Both the position numbers and the translations under genes were made by a program. A stretch of 64,000 nt of DNA from Desulfatitalea alkaliphila (GTDB lineage: Bacteria; Desulfobacterota; Desulfobacteria; Desulfobacterales; Desulfosarcinaceae): contig NZ_JALJRB010000002.1 in the NCBI RefSeq assembly GCF_022968795.1, forward strand, positions 308,858-372,857. The letters run 5' to 3'. Shown here piece after piece: positions 33,245-42,595 of the stretch (positions are counted from its first letter, which is position 1; each line of letters opens with the position of its first letter). The notes below the pieces were generated by a model. The model saw only the letters and a list, made by a program, of their open reading frames with translations. It did no database searches and was not told the DNA's origin.

Positions 33245-35305
33245 TTATTGGTCCAGGATTTCATCCGGAACAATGCCTCGCAAATGCGGAAATTCGTCTT
33301 TCATATGGGGCAGTTGCATCGCCTCCATAAAGTCCTGCTGGAAGGTCGGCTCCACCGTCAGTTCGATATACTCCACGTTGCGCGAACACCAGTTGGCCTC
33401 GACACGCTTCTTGACGTTCAGCAGGGCCGCCCGGCAACCGTCACCTGCGGCATTGCCCACGCTCTGGATCATTTCGATTTCGCAGTCCGGGAACAGGCCC
33501 ATGATCAGCGCCTTGGTGCGATCCACATGGGTGCCGAAGGCGCCGGCGATCTTGACCTTGTCCACCTTCTCCAACCCCATTCGCTTGACCATCAGCTTGC
33601 AGCCGGCATACAGCGCCCCTTTGGCCAGCTGTATCTGCCGCACATCCTTCTGACTGATGACAATATCCTTGTCGATGCTGGATTCTTCGGCCCAGGCGAG
33701 AACAAACTCAGGCTGCTTGTTGTCGGGGTTGATCCGAAAACGGGTGCAGTCCTTGAGCGCCTTCTTGTTGAAAACACCGCTCTTGGTGATCACCCCGCTG
33801 CTGTACAACTCGGCCAGCACATCCAAAATGCCAGATCCGCAGATGCCTTTTGCCTTCATCTCCTTCGGCTCGGAGTATTTGCGCCAAGCATCGCGGCCGA
33901 TGACCTTGTAGTTGACTTCCTTGGTTTGGGGATCGATCTCGATGCGCTCGATCGCCCCGGGGGCCGCGCGCATGCCGAATGAGAGCTGGGCACCCTCGAG
34001 GGCCGGCCCCGTAGCGCACGAGGAGGAAATCAGTTTGTGCCGATTGCCCAGGACCAGTTCGCCGTTGGTGCCGATATCGATGATCAATTGGTTCTCTTCG
34101 TGCTTGTAAGGCTCTTCGGCGATCAGCACGCCAACGTTGTCTGCGCCCACAAAACCGGCCTCATTGGGCAGCACAAACAAGTAGGAGGAAGGATTGATCT
34201 TGATGCCGAGATCACGGGCCTTGATATCCATGCTGTGGTGAATGACCGGCGGAAAAGGCGCCATTCCGACGAACTCGGGATTGAGCCCCAGCAGGATGTG
34301 GTGCATGGCCGTGTTGAACCCGATGGTGATATCCTCGATATCATCGCGGGTCAGGCGCAAATAGGTCTTGCCCTCTTCGGGAACTTCGATAAACTCGTCC
34401 GGCCCTTCTTCGCCCTTTTTTTTCTTCTTTTTCTTTTTCGGGGGGTATGTGTTGGCGATGGCCTGGTCGATGAGATCGTTCAATCCCTCGATGATATCAT
34501 CGCTCATCCGCTGGAGGCCGTCTGTGCTGGTCATGTGAAAGGTGATGCGGGCCATGACATCCTCGCCATACTTGCACTGCGGGTTCATCATGGACACCGT
34601 GTCCACCACCGCCATGTTGGTCAGGTTGCAGAAATAGGCTGCGACGGTGGTCGTGCCGACATCGATGGCCAGACCGTAGGCGTTTGCATCCTTGCCGGGG
34701 CGGATACGGATCACTTCTTTCTCATTCCACACACTGACGGTCACCTTCCAATTGCCGTCCCGCAGGGTCGTGGGCAGCGTCCGCAGTGTAAAAATATCAA
34801 CGGTCAGGTTGCTCAATCCGTAATCCCGCTCCAACGCCTTGCAGACCCGCTCGAAATCGGCCATCGGATCTTCGAAGGTCGGGGAGTCTACTTCCACATA
34901 GTACAACTTGACCGCCGGGTTGTGGTCGATATGGATGTCGCGGGCCGCCTTGGACACGACTTGCTTGCCGGCACGAGACTCCTCCGGTACGAAAACCAGC
35001 AGATCTCCCTGCACGGTTGCCACGCAGCCAAGGCGAAACCCCTTCTTGCGGCGTTCCGCGTTGATGTATTTCTCTTCCTCAACCTGCCAGGGGCTGACAC
35101 TCTGCATTCCGGAAGTGACGCCGTATTTTTCAAAATGACCTTCTTCGATTCTTACGACGCACTTTCCGCATACCTTTTTTTCACCGCACAGGGCTTCGAT
35201 GTCCACACCCAGCAACCGCGATGCCTCAATAAGGGTAATACCTCTGGGCACTTCACCTCTTCGCCCGGAAGGTTGAAATATGACCATGGCCTTATCAGAA
35301 TCCAT
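33245..35305 (-). CDS. ASKHA-domain corrinoid-protein activator (RamA-like, DUF4445 family) with 2Fe-2S domain
   Basis: The 686-residue protein starts with a plant-type 2Fe-2S domain (C40, C46, C49, C94), followed by a long linker and an ASKHA-fold region (GLAIDVGTTTVAAYF, QLIIDIGTNGELVLG, GSGILDVLAELY, GAFGTHVDRTKA). Such proteins reductively reactivate corrinoid proteins whose cobalt has oxidised, using ATP. An 8-lysine run (PPKKKKKKKKGEE) lies within the linker. AAGGAG precedes ATG 35305. It follows the corrinoid protein gene (35473-36138), its expected partner. Confidence 0.9.
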   Translation of the reverse strand: MDSDKAMVIFQPSGRRGEVPRGITLIEASRLLGVDIEALCGEKKVCGKCVVRIEEGHFEKYGVTSGMQSVSPWQVEEEKYINAERRKKGFRLGCVATVQGDLLVFVPEESRAGKQVVSKAARDIHIDHNPAVKLYYVEVDSPTFEDPMADFERVCKALERDYGLSNLTVDIFTLRTLPTTLRDGNWKVTVSVWNEKEVIRIRPGKDANAYGLAIDVGTTTVAAYFCNLTNMAVVDTVSMMNPQCKYGEDVMARITFHMTSTDGLQRMSDDIIEGLNDLIDQAIANTYPPKKKKKKKKGEEGPDEFIEVPEEGKTYLRLTRDDIEDITIGFNTAMHHILLGLNPEFVGMAPFPPVIHHSMDIKARDLGIKINPSSYLFVLPNEAGFVGADNVGVLIAEEPYKHEENQLIIDIGTNGELVLGNRHKLISSSCATGPALEGAQLSFGMRAAPGAIERIEIDPQTKEVNYKVIGRDAWRKYSEPKEMKAKGICGSGILDVLAELYSSGVITKSGVFNKKALKDCTRFRINPDNKQPEFVLAWAEESSIDKDIVISQKDVRQIQLAKGALYAGCKLMVKRMGLEKVDKVKIAGAFGTHVDRTKALIMGLFPDCEIEMIQSVGNAAGDGCRAALLNVKKRVEANWCSRNVEYIELTVEPTFQQDFMEAMQLPHMKDEFPHLRGIVPDEILDQ

Positions 35306-35427
35306 TGGCGCTGCTCCTTATCCGTCTATTTATCTGAAAGTGATCGTGTCGCTATGAAAGGGATCGCTTGGGGGACGCAGGTCGGTTTAATGTGTAAGCT
35401 GCCTGAATGGAATAGTTTTTCCCTCCA

Positions 35428-35446
35428 GCCGGCCATCATGGCCGGC
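35428..35446 (-). terminator. GC-rich hairpin between corrinoid-protein and activator genes
   Basis: GCCGGCCAT-C-ATGGCCGGC, 19 bases, lies downstream of the corrinoid-protein stop. No U-tract; probably reduces read-through or stabilises the upstream message. Confidence 0.4.
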
Positions 35447-35472
35447 CGGAAGGTTTCTGTCCAGCTCAGTCG

Positions 35473-36138
35473 CTATTTCTTGCCCTGCATTTCCCGGAGC
35501 CGGCCGATCATTTTGATGCCTTCGGAAACGGCATTGCCGGCGGACTCGGCATAACCATCAGCGCCGAAGAGGTTGGCCACGTCCTTGGTCACCGGCGCGC
35601 CACCAAGCATGATGGCCACGTTGGGATTCTTATCCTTGATCATCTTGATGACCTTTTTCATGCCCAGCATGGTGGTGGTCATCATGGCCGACATGGCGAC
35701 CACTTCAGAATCGGTGCGCATCTGTTCTTCGACGAACTTCTCCAGCGGTACATCGCGGCCCAGATCGTGCACTTCCCAGCCGGCGACGTCGAACATCATT
35801 TTGACCAAATTCTTGCCGATGTCGTGGACATCCCCCTGGATGCTGCCGATCACCACCTGGGCATTGAGCCCGCCCTCCTGCTTGGGAACATGGGGGCGCA
35901 GGATACCGAGGCCCGCGTAGAGTGCATCGGCGCACATCAGCACCTCCGGCACGAAATATTCGTTGCGGTCATAAAGCTCGCCGACGACCTCCATGCCGGC
36001 CGCCAGTCCGTCCATGATCATCTCCAGTGGTACGTAACCATCATCCAAAGCCTGCTGTGCGGCCTCCTTGACAGCCTCTTCATCGTATTCGACCACACCG
36101 TTCTTCATTTTTTCCAACAGTTCCTCTTTTGTCGCCAT
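35473..36138 (-). CDS. Corrinoid (cobalamin-binding) methyl carrier protein, MtbC/MttC-like
   Basis: The 221-residue protein has the N-terminal four-helix cap domain and a B12-binding domain with the signature GDVHDIGKN (cobalt-ligating H105), SAMMTTTM and GGAPVTKDVA. It carries a methyl group as methyl-Co(III) between methyltransferases. The MtrH-like (37349-38302) and UroD-fold (36230-37285) genes lie immediately upstream, so this is the carrier between an unknown donor and tetrahydrofolate. It is the only corrinoid carrier in the window. Confidence 0.93.
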   Translation of the reverse strand: MATKEELLEKMKNGVVEYDEEAVKEAAQQALDDGYVPLEMIMDGLAAGMEVVGELYDRNEYFVPEVLMCADALYAGLGILRPHVPKQEGGLNAQVVIGSIQGDVHDIGKNLVKMMFDVAGWEVHDLGRDVPLEKFVEEQMRTDSEVVAMSAMMTTTMLGMKKVIKMIKDKNPNVAIMLGGAPVTKDVANLFGADGYAESAGNAVSEGIKMIGRLREMQGKK

Positions 36139-36229
36139 GTTCGCTACCTTTCATTCACTAGTTAGGTTGATATGGAGATCGATGCCGATCGCTTGCGGCA
36201 ATCGTAGCATTACCTTGGCCACTCCGAAT

Positions 36230-37285
36230 TTAAAGCCGTCCGACCGCCGGACTTGGCTTACTGCCGTATTCCCTTGCTGTTTTTACGATGGCACGCATGT
36301 TCTCTTCCTTGATGTCCGGCCACAGGTCGCACCCCGGCCAGACCGCATCCACTGTACCGTCTATGTTCTGCTTGATGCCCGCGACGGCCTCTTCCACTGT
36401 TGTCTCTGCTTTGCAGGGCAATGCAAACACATCGAAATTTCCCAACAGCAGATTGTCGTTGCCGATCTTTTCGCGGGATTCGTTCAGGCAGTTCTTGATG
36501 TCCACGCTAACCGCATCGGCACCGCAATCCGCCATCATCTCGATAATCAGGTTGGTGGCGCCACAGATATGCAACACCTTGGGCGATTTCCAGGCGGCCA
36601 GGATCTTGCGCATTCTGGGCTGGATCATATCTTTCCAGGTGCGCGGGCTGATCAGGTCCGTTCCGGTGCCCATTTCCCGCAGGGTGATGAAGTCGGCGCC
36701 CGCCGCCTGATAGGCCTGCCCCACCTTGATGATCATGTCGGTGATCTTATCAAGGGTCTCCTCGACCTTGGCTTTCTGTTTGAATACGCCTTTGAGGAGA
36801 ATGTCCAATTCCAGCAACTGACCGGACATGGTGAAAGGACCCAGGGTCCATGCCCCTAAAGCCAGTTCCGGCGCTTCTTTCTTGCATATTTTCAGTGCTT
36901 CCACGACCAGGGGCATGCGCCCCAGCTCCATGATGTTTTTGGGAATTTGCACCTCGTCCATGCTTTTCCACATTTTCTCGGGAATGGTCGGGTAGAGAAT
37001 GTCCATCGAATCTTCGTAAAGACTGATCGTGTTGCCGATGGCTTCCGATTCGCAGGTCATGTCATAGGGCACGACCACGGAATCGAATCCGAACATCCGG
37101 CTGGATGCAATTGCCGATTTGGCCATCATTTCGGCGTTGGTGTGAACCTTGGGGAATTGATATCCCAGCTCCTTGATGGCAGGCATCAAAACCATTCCCA
37201 TGCCGCTGAAAAAAGGCATCATGTCCACCGGTTCCTTGCGAAACATCCTCATCACGCGTTCTTTGGGCGTCAATTCAGCCATCAT
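36230..37285 (-). CDS. UroD-fold corrinoid methyltransferase (MtaA/MtbA-like), Cys version
   Basis: A 351-residue protein with the zinc ligands H239 and C241 (VLHICGATNL) and C319 (WPGCDLWPD). It has the canonical three-ligand site, unlike the paralogue at 30947-31981. The start is ATG 37285 (GAAAGGACGAA upstream). It is coded between MtrH-like and corrinoid-protein genes, so it likely moves methyl onto or off that carrier. The substrate is not evident. Confidence 0.88.
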   Translation of the reverse strand: MMAELTPKERVMRMFRKEPVDMMPFFSGMGMVLMPAIKELGYQFPKVHTNAEMMAKSAIASSRMFGFDSVVVPYDMTCESEAIGNTISLYEDSMDILYPTIPEKMWKSMDEVQIPKNIMELGRMPLVVEALKICKKEAPELALGAWTLGPFTMSGQLLELDILLKGVFKQKAKVEETLDKITDMIIKVGQAYQAAGADFITLREMGTGTDLISPRTWKDMIQPRMRKILAAWKSPKVLHICGATNLIIEMMADCGADAVSVDIKNCLNESREKIGNDNLLLGNFDVFALPCKAETTVEEAVAGIKQNIDGTVDAVWPGCDLWPDIKEENMRAIVKTAREYGSKPSPAVGRL

Positions 37286-37348
37286 TTCGTCCTTTCTACT
37301 TATTGATATTGGGGCCATCGGCCGCTCCATCACGGATCGACGGCACAT

Positions 37349-38302
37349 TTATGCCAATGTTTTGAGTTGTTCGACAAAATCCGGGAACAGTTTGAACAGC
37401 GGATGGTTTGGATCTTTGGGCAGCTGCTTGGTTTCGGCGAACACAGCGGTGGCCAGGAAGGCTTCGGCCTCGGCGACAGCGGGCAAAATGCGGGTGGCCC
37501 CCGCCATCGGGCCGGAAAAGATCATGTCGTGAAAAAAGAAGGCCGACAGCGACTCCAAGGCGGCGTCGGTGGCGGACCAGCCCTTGAATCCCCACGTATC
37601 CTTGAATCGTTTCAAATCCATGTAGGAGCCGTTGCTCGGCGCGCTGGCGGCGGGGAAGCCCCATTTCTCCTTGATCATCCGGTTGGCGATACCGCAAAAG
37701 GCGGTGGCGGGTCCGTTCATAACCGAGGTGTCCACGAAAATACTTTCAAATTTAGCGCCGACCTTTTCAATGGCGTCGAGCAGCTTCTGGGTGCCGCTGA
37801 TCCGTCCGCTGGGCATCTGGTCCTCCTGATCGAAGGCCACCAGCAATACGTGCTTGACGCCGATTTGCGCGATTTCACGAATTTCGGTCTCCAAGTCCTT
37901 TTCCCAAACCGTCAGGCTGTTGTAGAACATCCGATCCAACAACCCCTTCTCCGCGCAATAAGCCGCTCCTTCCAGTTTGGGTTTCATCACCCAGGCATCG
38001 ATGCAAAAAGGCATTGAGCTGTTTTCACTTACAAAATCAATAAAACGTTTGAACTCGTCCCCTGTGTTGGCGACGATGTCGGCCATGCCGGGCACACCCG
38101 TTTCAGCCGTGAGGCGCTCCTGGGTTTGTAACAACTCCTTGGCCCTGACTTCGTCGAACCCCTCCTTGCGTTTACCTGTAAAAACCTTGTCGCCCTTTTG
38201 AAAAATCGAGCTGACACAAACGCAAGGGTATTCACCGGGTTGGCCGCCGAATTTCACGCCCCCAACTTCGCACACCTTCTGTTCGGTGCTGAGTCGAAAC
38301 AT
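37349..38302 (-). CDS. MtrH-like methyltransferase (tetrahydrofolate:corrinoid methyl transfer)
   Basis: The 317-residue protein resembles the MtrH subunit and its bacterial homologues (MtgA/MtxH/AcsE-like TIM barrel): VGGVKFGGQPGEYPCVCVSSIF at the N terminus, then MPFCIDAWVMKP, HVLLVAFDQED, FVDTSVMNGPA and GFKGWSATDAALE. Such enzymes move methyl between methyl-corrinoid protein and tetrahydrofolate. AAAGGAGG precedes ATG 38302; the frame to 38398 is leader. It is the first gene of the minus-strand methyltransferase operon. Confidence 0.88.
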   Translation of the reverse strand: MFRLSTEQKVCEVGGVKFGGQPGEYPCVCVSSIFQKGDKVFTGKRKEGFDEVRAKELLQTQERLTAETGVPGMADIVANTGDEFKRFIDFVSENSSMPFCIDAWVMKPKLEGAAYCAEKGLLDRMFYNSLTVWEKDLETEIREIAQIGVKHVLLVAFDQEDQMPSGRISGTQKLLDAIEKVGAKFESIFVDTSVMNGPATAFCGIANRMIKEKWGFPAASAPSNGSYMDLKRFKDTWGFKGWSATDAALESLSAFFFHDMIFSGPMAGATRILPAVAEAEAFLATAVFAETKQLPKDPNHPLFKLFPDFVEQLKTLA

Positions 38303-38582
38303 CACAACCTCCTTTGTGCGGTTATATTGACGAATGTCGAACGGATAGGGCCTCGGATCCCTTTGACCGGATGGATGCTGAAACCATTCATAGCGCAAAG
38401 GAAAGGCGATGAATATCGTCCATTAGCTGATTTTTCATTTAATTATTATAAAATGGAAAAATTAGGGGGCGGAATATGGCCGGTGAGGGGGATTCAGCAC
38501 AGGGGGTGGTCGACCGCATTTTTCAAAGGAATGGCGTTTTCACCCCAAGACGCGGCTCCACGCGGGGGCCGCGGTTCCCGCA
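38303..38582. promoter_or_regulatory. Promoter region of the methyltransferase cluster
   Basis: About 280 bases between the response-regulator stop and the MtrH-like start. On the minus strand a TATAAT box lies at 38450-38445, but I see no matching -35, which would fit an activator-dependent promoter; the response regulator next door is a natural candidate. Confidence 0.45.
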
Positions 38583-39251
38583 TCACAAGGATGGGTCCAC
38601 CAGGCCAAGCTGAATGGCGAAGTGAATCAATTTTCCCGGCGAATCAATGTTCAATTTATCCATTATGTTGGCACGGTGGGATTTTATCGTGCTGATGCTG
38701 ACGCAGAGCATGTCCGCGATCTCTCTGGTGGAGTGCCCCTCCCCGATCAGTTGAAAAACCTCTCGCTCCCGATTGGTGAGCTGGCTGAAACGGTCGGCGA
38801 TGGTGCTCTTTTTGCGGTCGTCGGGCAGGTGATTGGCGTCGACAAGGACCTTGGAAATGGTAGGGCTCAGGTAGGTTTCGTTTTTCATGATCGATCGGAT
38901 GGCCTTGATGATTTCCCGACCGCTGGCATCCTTTAGCAGGTAACCGTTGATACCGGTTTCCATCAGGTTGTGGATGTAGTGCTCGTGGGAATACATGGAA
39001 AGAATCAGGATTTTGGTTTTCGGCAGGTGTTTGCGAATTCGCTTGGCTGCCTCGATGCCGTTCATGCGGGGCATGGCGATGTCCAGGATGACGATGTCCG
39101 GTTTCAGAGCCACCGCCTGTTCCATGGCCATGTGACCGTTGGTGGCCTCGCCGACCACCTTGAAATCCGCTTGTTCCTCGAGCAGCCGTGCCAGCCCCTG
39201 GCGCACGATGGTGTGATCGTCGGCCAGCAGGATCCGGATCGGATCAATCAT
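38583..39251 (-). CDS. NarL/LuxR-family response regulator
   Basis: The 222-residue protein has a receiver domain (LLADDHTIVRQGL, phosphoacceptor D in DIVILDIAMPRMNG, K in YLLKDA) and a LuxR helix-turn-helix (LTNREREVFQLIGEGHSTREIADMLCVSISTIKSHRANIM). Start ATG 39251 has GGAGG 6 bases upstream and overlaps the kinase stop by 8 bases, so the pair is coupled. It is adjacent to the methyltransferase cluster promoter and probably controls it. Confidence 0.93.
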   Translation of the reverse strand: MIDPIRILLADDHTIVRQGLARLLEEQADFKVVGEATNGHMAMEQAVALKPDIVILDIAMPRMNGIEAAKRIRKHLPKTKILILSMYSHEHYIHNLMETGINGYLLKDASGREIIKAIRSIMKNETYLSPTISKVLVDANHLPDDRKKSTIADRFSQLTNREREVFQLIGEGHSTREIADMLCVSISTIKSHRANIMDKLNIDSPGKLIHFAIQLGLVDPSL

Positions 39252-41499
39252 TTTCAACCTCCTCATCCAAGGGCAGTTCGATTCTTATCCGCGTGCCTTC
39301 GCCGGGCTCGCTCCGCAGAATAAAGGTGCCGTTGAGCAACGAGGCCCGCTCGCGCATGCCGAGCAAACCCAGGCTTTGGTGGTCCCGGCCGATGATGTGG
39401 GTGTCGAAGCCCACACCGTCGTCCTCTGCCAAAAAAATGATGCGCGGATAGCTTTTGATGATTGAAAGGCTGAATTGTTCAGCACCCGAGTGCTTGAGGG
39501 CATTGGTCATTGCTTCCTGGCTGAAACGATAAAGAATGGTTTCCATGTCCACCCCGAGGCGGCGATCGAAGCCGATGATCCGAAACTGAATGTCGATTGT
39601 GGTACGCTTTTGTATTTCTTTGAAATATAGCGCCAATGCCGGCTCCAGCCCCAAGTCGCTGAGCAGGGTAGGGTGCAGACGGTAGGACATTTGCCGTATT
39701 TCTGTGGCTGTCCGCTGGATCATGTCTCTTATTTCTTTGATTTCTTGCCGCATCGCCATGCCGGATGCATGTTTTTCCTCCAGGCGGTCAAGACCCAGTT
39801 TGATCGCCGTCAGGGACTGACCCGCCTCATCGTGCAGCTCCCGGGCAATACGGCGCCGTTCTTCCTCCTGCCCCTGAAACAGTTTTTCGGTCAGACGCCG
39901 CAACTCCTGGCGATGCCTTCGTATGGTCAGCATCATTTGCGTGTTCTCAATAACGCCGCCGATGAAATTGCCGATCGAACCCATCAAGTGCGCTTCGTGG
40001 GTGCTCAATACTCTTGATTTCGGGATATTCATTCCGAAAAACCCGACAGCGCGGCCCTTGAAAGTGATCAGAAAGCAGGTCAAATGCAGATTGGTTTGCG
40101 CACCGGCAGCATGGTAGTGCGCATGAAACGGCGGAAACGCAGCTTCGGGGGACAAGCTCTTTTGGTCCTCGATCAAGTGCTGCATCAATATTCTGTCGCT
40201 GAAAACCAATTGGTCGGACTTTTCGTTGATTGCTTCGGGAATGTTGTGACGGGCCTGCAGATGGATCCGTTTAGCGTCATGATCGATGATGAAAAGGCCT
40301 CCCCGCTCGAGTTGCAACACCTTGATCACTTTTTCAAGGGTGACCTTCAGGGTGTTTTTAAGGTTCATGGTGTGGTTCAAGGCGACCGCGATACTGTTCA
40401 GGATGGAAAGCTCACGATTGCGTTGATGAATCACCTCTTCCCTTTGCTTGCGACGGGTGATGTCCTTGATTATGCCTTCCAGTTCCACTTCGCCGGTGTG
40501 AGCGTTTTCATAGATGCGACTGGAAATGAGCACATGCAACCTGGACCCGTCTCCGGTTTTGAACTGGGCTTCATAGTCCTTCACGAAACCGGCTTTGGTA
40601 ATGGCGGCCACCAATTTCTCGCGGTCCCGGGGATTGAAATAGAGGTCCTCCGCCCGCAGACCATCCAGCATCTCCTGTTTTGTCCTGTAACCCATCAATT
40701 CGACGCCGGCCTGATTGATATCCAGAATGCGGCCTTGCAGGTTGGTCGTATAGATCATGTCGTGGCTGCCCTCGAAAATCCGGCGATACTTACGCTCCCG
40801 GCGGGCCACCTCCTCCTGGAGCTCCTTAATGGCAGTGATGTCCTTGAATACCTCCAAGCCGCCGGTGACGCGCCCTTCCTTGTCCCGGAAGGCAGACGTC
40901 GAGCAGATGATCGGCACCTTGCGCCCCTCGATGTTGCGAATTTCGTATTCCCGGTTATGAATGTCATGGCCGGCCGCCACGGCTTTTTTCAAAGCGCAAT
41001 CATACTCGCAGATGGAATTTTTGAAGACATCCTTGCAGTACATGCCGATGGCGTCATGGGCTGTAAACCCGGTGATTTTTTCCGCTGCGGGGTTGAAGAA
41101 GGTGATGCGCCACTCATGATCGGTGGTGAAAAGACCGTCGGGCAGGCGATTGAGAATCTCGATGTAGCTTTCTTCCTTGGCGTATATCCTTTCCAATGTT
41201 CGGCTGTGGTGCTGCTGCAACTGCTGGGCGATGAAAAGAGTCGTGGATATGCCGTCGGCTTTGCATCTCGCATGAAAATAGGCGCATGACAGGCAGTTCG
41301 CCAGTTTCCGATAGAAATTCTCTTCCACGGAGCCGGTGCAGTGGGTTCTCGGCAACAACCAGCATTTGGAGATGCTTTTACCGTGGCTTGGACAAAGCAC
41401 CGTTTGACAGCGCAGATAATCCCAGCAACTTGCTTCGGTCGGTGCGATGCATTGATCCGAGCGGCATTCAACGCAGTGATTTTCGCGCAACGAATTCAC
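39244..41499 (-). CDS. NarX-type hybrid-input sensor histidine kinase with N-terminal Cys-rich region, PAS and GAF
   Basis: The 751-residue protein begins with a Cys-rich block (pattern CWDYLRC...CPSHG...CW...CLSCAYF, residues ~20-75) that may bind iron-sulfur or zinc. Then come two PAS domains (~120-350), a GAF-like domain (~375-530), the HisKA_3 phosphoacceptor (ARELHDEAGQSL) and the ATPase (EDDGVGFDT, GLLGMRERA). The GTG at 41499 has AAGGAG 9 bases upstream and gives the least overlap with the upstream V4R gene; ATG 41577 is the alternative. It lacks a transmembrane region, so the signal is cytoplasmic. Confidence 0.88.
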   Translation of the reverse strand: MNSLRENHCVECRSDQCIAPTEASCWDYLRCQTVLCPSHGKSISKCWLLPRTHCTGSVEENFYRKLANCLSCAYFHARCKADGISTTLFIAQQLQQHHSRTLERIYAKEESYIEILNRLPDGLFTTDHEWRITFFNPAAEKITGFTAHDAIGMYCKDVFKNSICEYDCALKKAVAAGHDIHNREYEIRNIEGRKVPIICSTSAFRDKEGRVTGGLEVFKDITAIKELQEEVARRERKYRRIFEGSHDMIYTTNLQGRILDINQAGVELMGYRTKQEMLDGLRAEDLYFNPRDREKLVAAITKAGFVKDYEAQFKTGDGSRLHVLISSRIYENAHTGEVELEGIIKDITRRKQREEVIHQRNRELSILNSIAVALNHTMNLKNTLKVTLEKVIKVLQLERGGLFIIDHDAKRIHLQARHNIPEAINEKSDQLVFSDRILMQHLIEDQKSLSPEAAFPPFHAHYHAAGAQTNLHLTCFLITFKGRAVGFFGMNIPKSRVLSTHEAHLMGSIGNFIGGVIENTQMMLTIRRHRQELRRLTEKLFQGQEEERRRIARELHDEAGQSLTAIKLGLDRLEEKHASGMAMRQEIKEIRDMIQRTATEIRQMSYRLHPTLLSDLGLEPALALYFKEIQKRTTIDIQFRIIGFDRRLGVDMETILYRFSQEAMTNALKHSGAEQFSLSIIKSYPRIIFLAEDDGVGFDTHIIGRDHQSLGLLGMRERASLLNGTFILRSEPGEGTRIRIELPLDEEVEND

Positions 41500-42070
41500 A
41501 ATAAGGATCTCCTTTGGCGCGGCACAGGGGCTCGGTGGCCGAAAAGGTGAAACATCCTTCCGGGTACCCTTCGCCATACAGCAGATCCATGAAGGCCCCG
41601 GTCACGCCCCTCAGCATATAACACTTGCCCGTGTCGGCGATCCCGTTGAGTTCGACATAACCCTTGGCTTCGTAGGAGTCGCCGACCCTAATGACAAGAT
41701 CGCTGCCCGGAATCAATTTCTGCACTTGCAGATCGCCCCATCCGAAGGCCACGGCAACTTGAACAAACCCCATCAACTGATCTTCCTTGCGCTCGATCAT
41801 GGGCTGGACGATCTCATCCCATTCCCATGAGTTCCGGACACCTTGAAAAGTGGTGTAGCCGCATTCCTGCGCTGCCTGGATAAGCAGCTCGGCCGCCTTG
41901 ATGCCTTGGACTTCCTTGATCCGCTTTTCAAAGTCGAAGTTGATACGGTTGTAATATTGGGTCGAAAAGATGGAGAGGTAAACGCCGAACAAGGGAATGA
42001 TGCCCCTGGATTCTCTGATCCGGCTGCCCTCCATCACCGCCTGGACGATTTTTTCCCCGTCAATGGCCAT
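41468..42070 (-). CDS. V4R-domain sensor protein, first copy
   Basis: The 200-residue protein ends in a V4R/4-vinyl-reductase-type segment (TEPLCRAKGDPYCEFVARK), a domain that binds small ligands and regulates phenol or hydrocarbon-responsive systems. It overlaps the kinase gene by 32 bases and follows the second V4R gene without a gap. It is likely the ligand-sensing input to the kinase and response regulator. Confidence 0.78.
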   Translation of the reverse strand: MAIDGEKIVQAVMEGSRIRESRGIIPLFGVYLSIFSTQYYNRINFDFEKRIKEVQGIKAAELLIQAAQECGYTTFQGVRNSWEWDEIVQPMIERKEDQLMGFVQVAVAFGWGDLQVQKLIPGSDLVIRVGDSYEAKGYVELNGIADTGKCYMLRGVTGAFMDLLYGEGYPEGCFTFSATEPLCRAKGDPYCEFVARKSLR

Positions 42071-42595
42071 TCAGTGCGCTCCAATCTGAAAAATGCAATC
42101 CGGATCCCGCATCATTTTACACTTGATCTCCTTTACCATATAAGTGCCGGCCGGTTTGCCGAAAACACATGCCATCGCCCCCGCCAGCCAACCGCAGGTA
42201 AAATGGCAACCGGGCGTATTACGGCATCCGTGCTTTGCCAGCCAACCGGTCACATGGTGACTGTCCGAACTCACCGCGTATCCCGTGCCTGTCTCGAGAT
42301 CCTGCAGATGAATGATGCCCAGGCCGCAATTTTGATACCATATCGAACACATCTCGAGTTTGGATTTGATGGTTTTAAGCCCCTGATATTGTTCGAGCAG
42401 CGGTTCCAAACCCTGGAAAGCGGCCTCTTCGGCGGCCTGATAAATAATTGCCGTTCCCGCATGCCCCAGAGTGTCTTCGAGGGTTTTCTGCAAATTGATA
42501 TTGTAATGGTGGCAGTGAATGGCAACGTGCTGCCCGGACAGTACGACTTGATGATGCCTGCGGTCCAGTTCATGTTTCCATTTCATCTTGGCCAT
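42071..42595 (-). CDS. V4R-domain sensor protein, second copy
   Basis: The 174-residue protein has a His/Cys-rich region (HVAIHCHHYNIN, WYQNCGLG, CRNTPGCHFTCGWLAGAM) and ends with a V4R signature (EIKCKMMRDPDCIFQ). The start at 42595 (AGGAAAAAC upstream) overlaps the GTPase gene by 26 bases. It is upstream of and adjacent to the other V4R gene. Confidence 0.7.
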   Translation of the reverse strand: MAKMKWKHELDRRHHQVVLSGQHVAIHCHHYNINLQKTLEDTLGHAGTAIIYQAAEEAAFQGLEPLLEQYQGLKTIKSKLEMCSIWYQNCGLGIIHLQDLETGTGYAVSSDSHHVTGWLAKHGCRNTPGCHFTCGWLAGAMACVFGKPAGTYMVKEIKCKMMRDPDCIFQIGAH

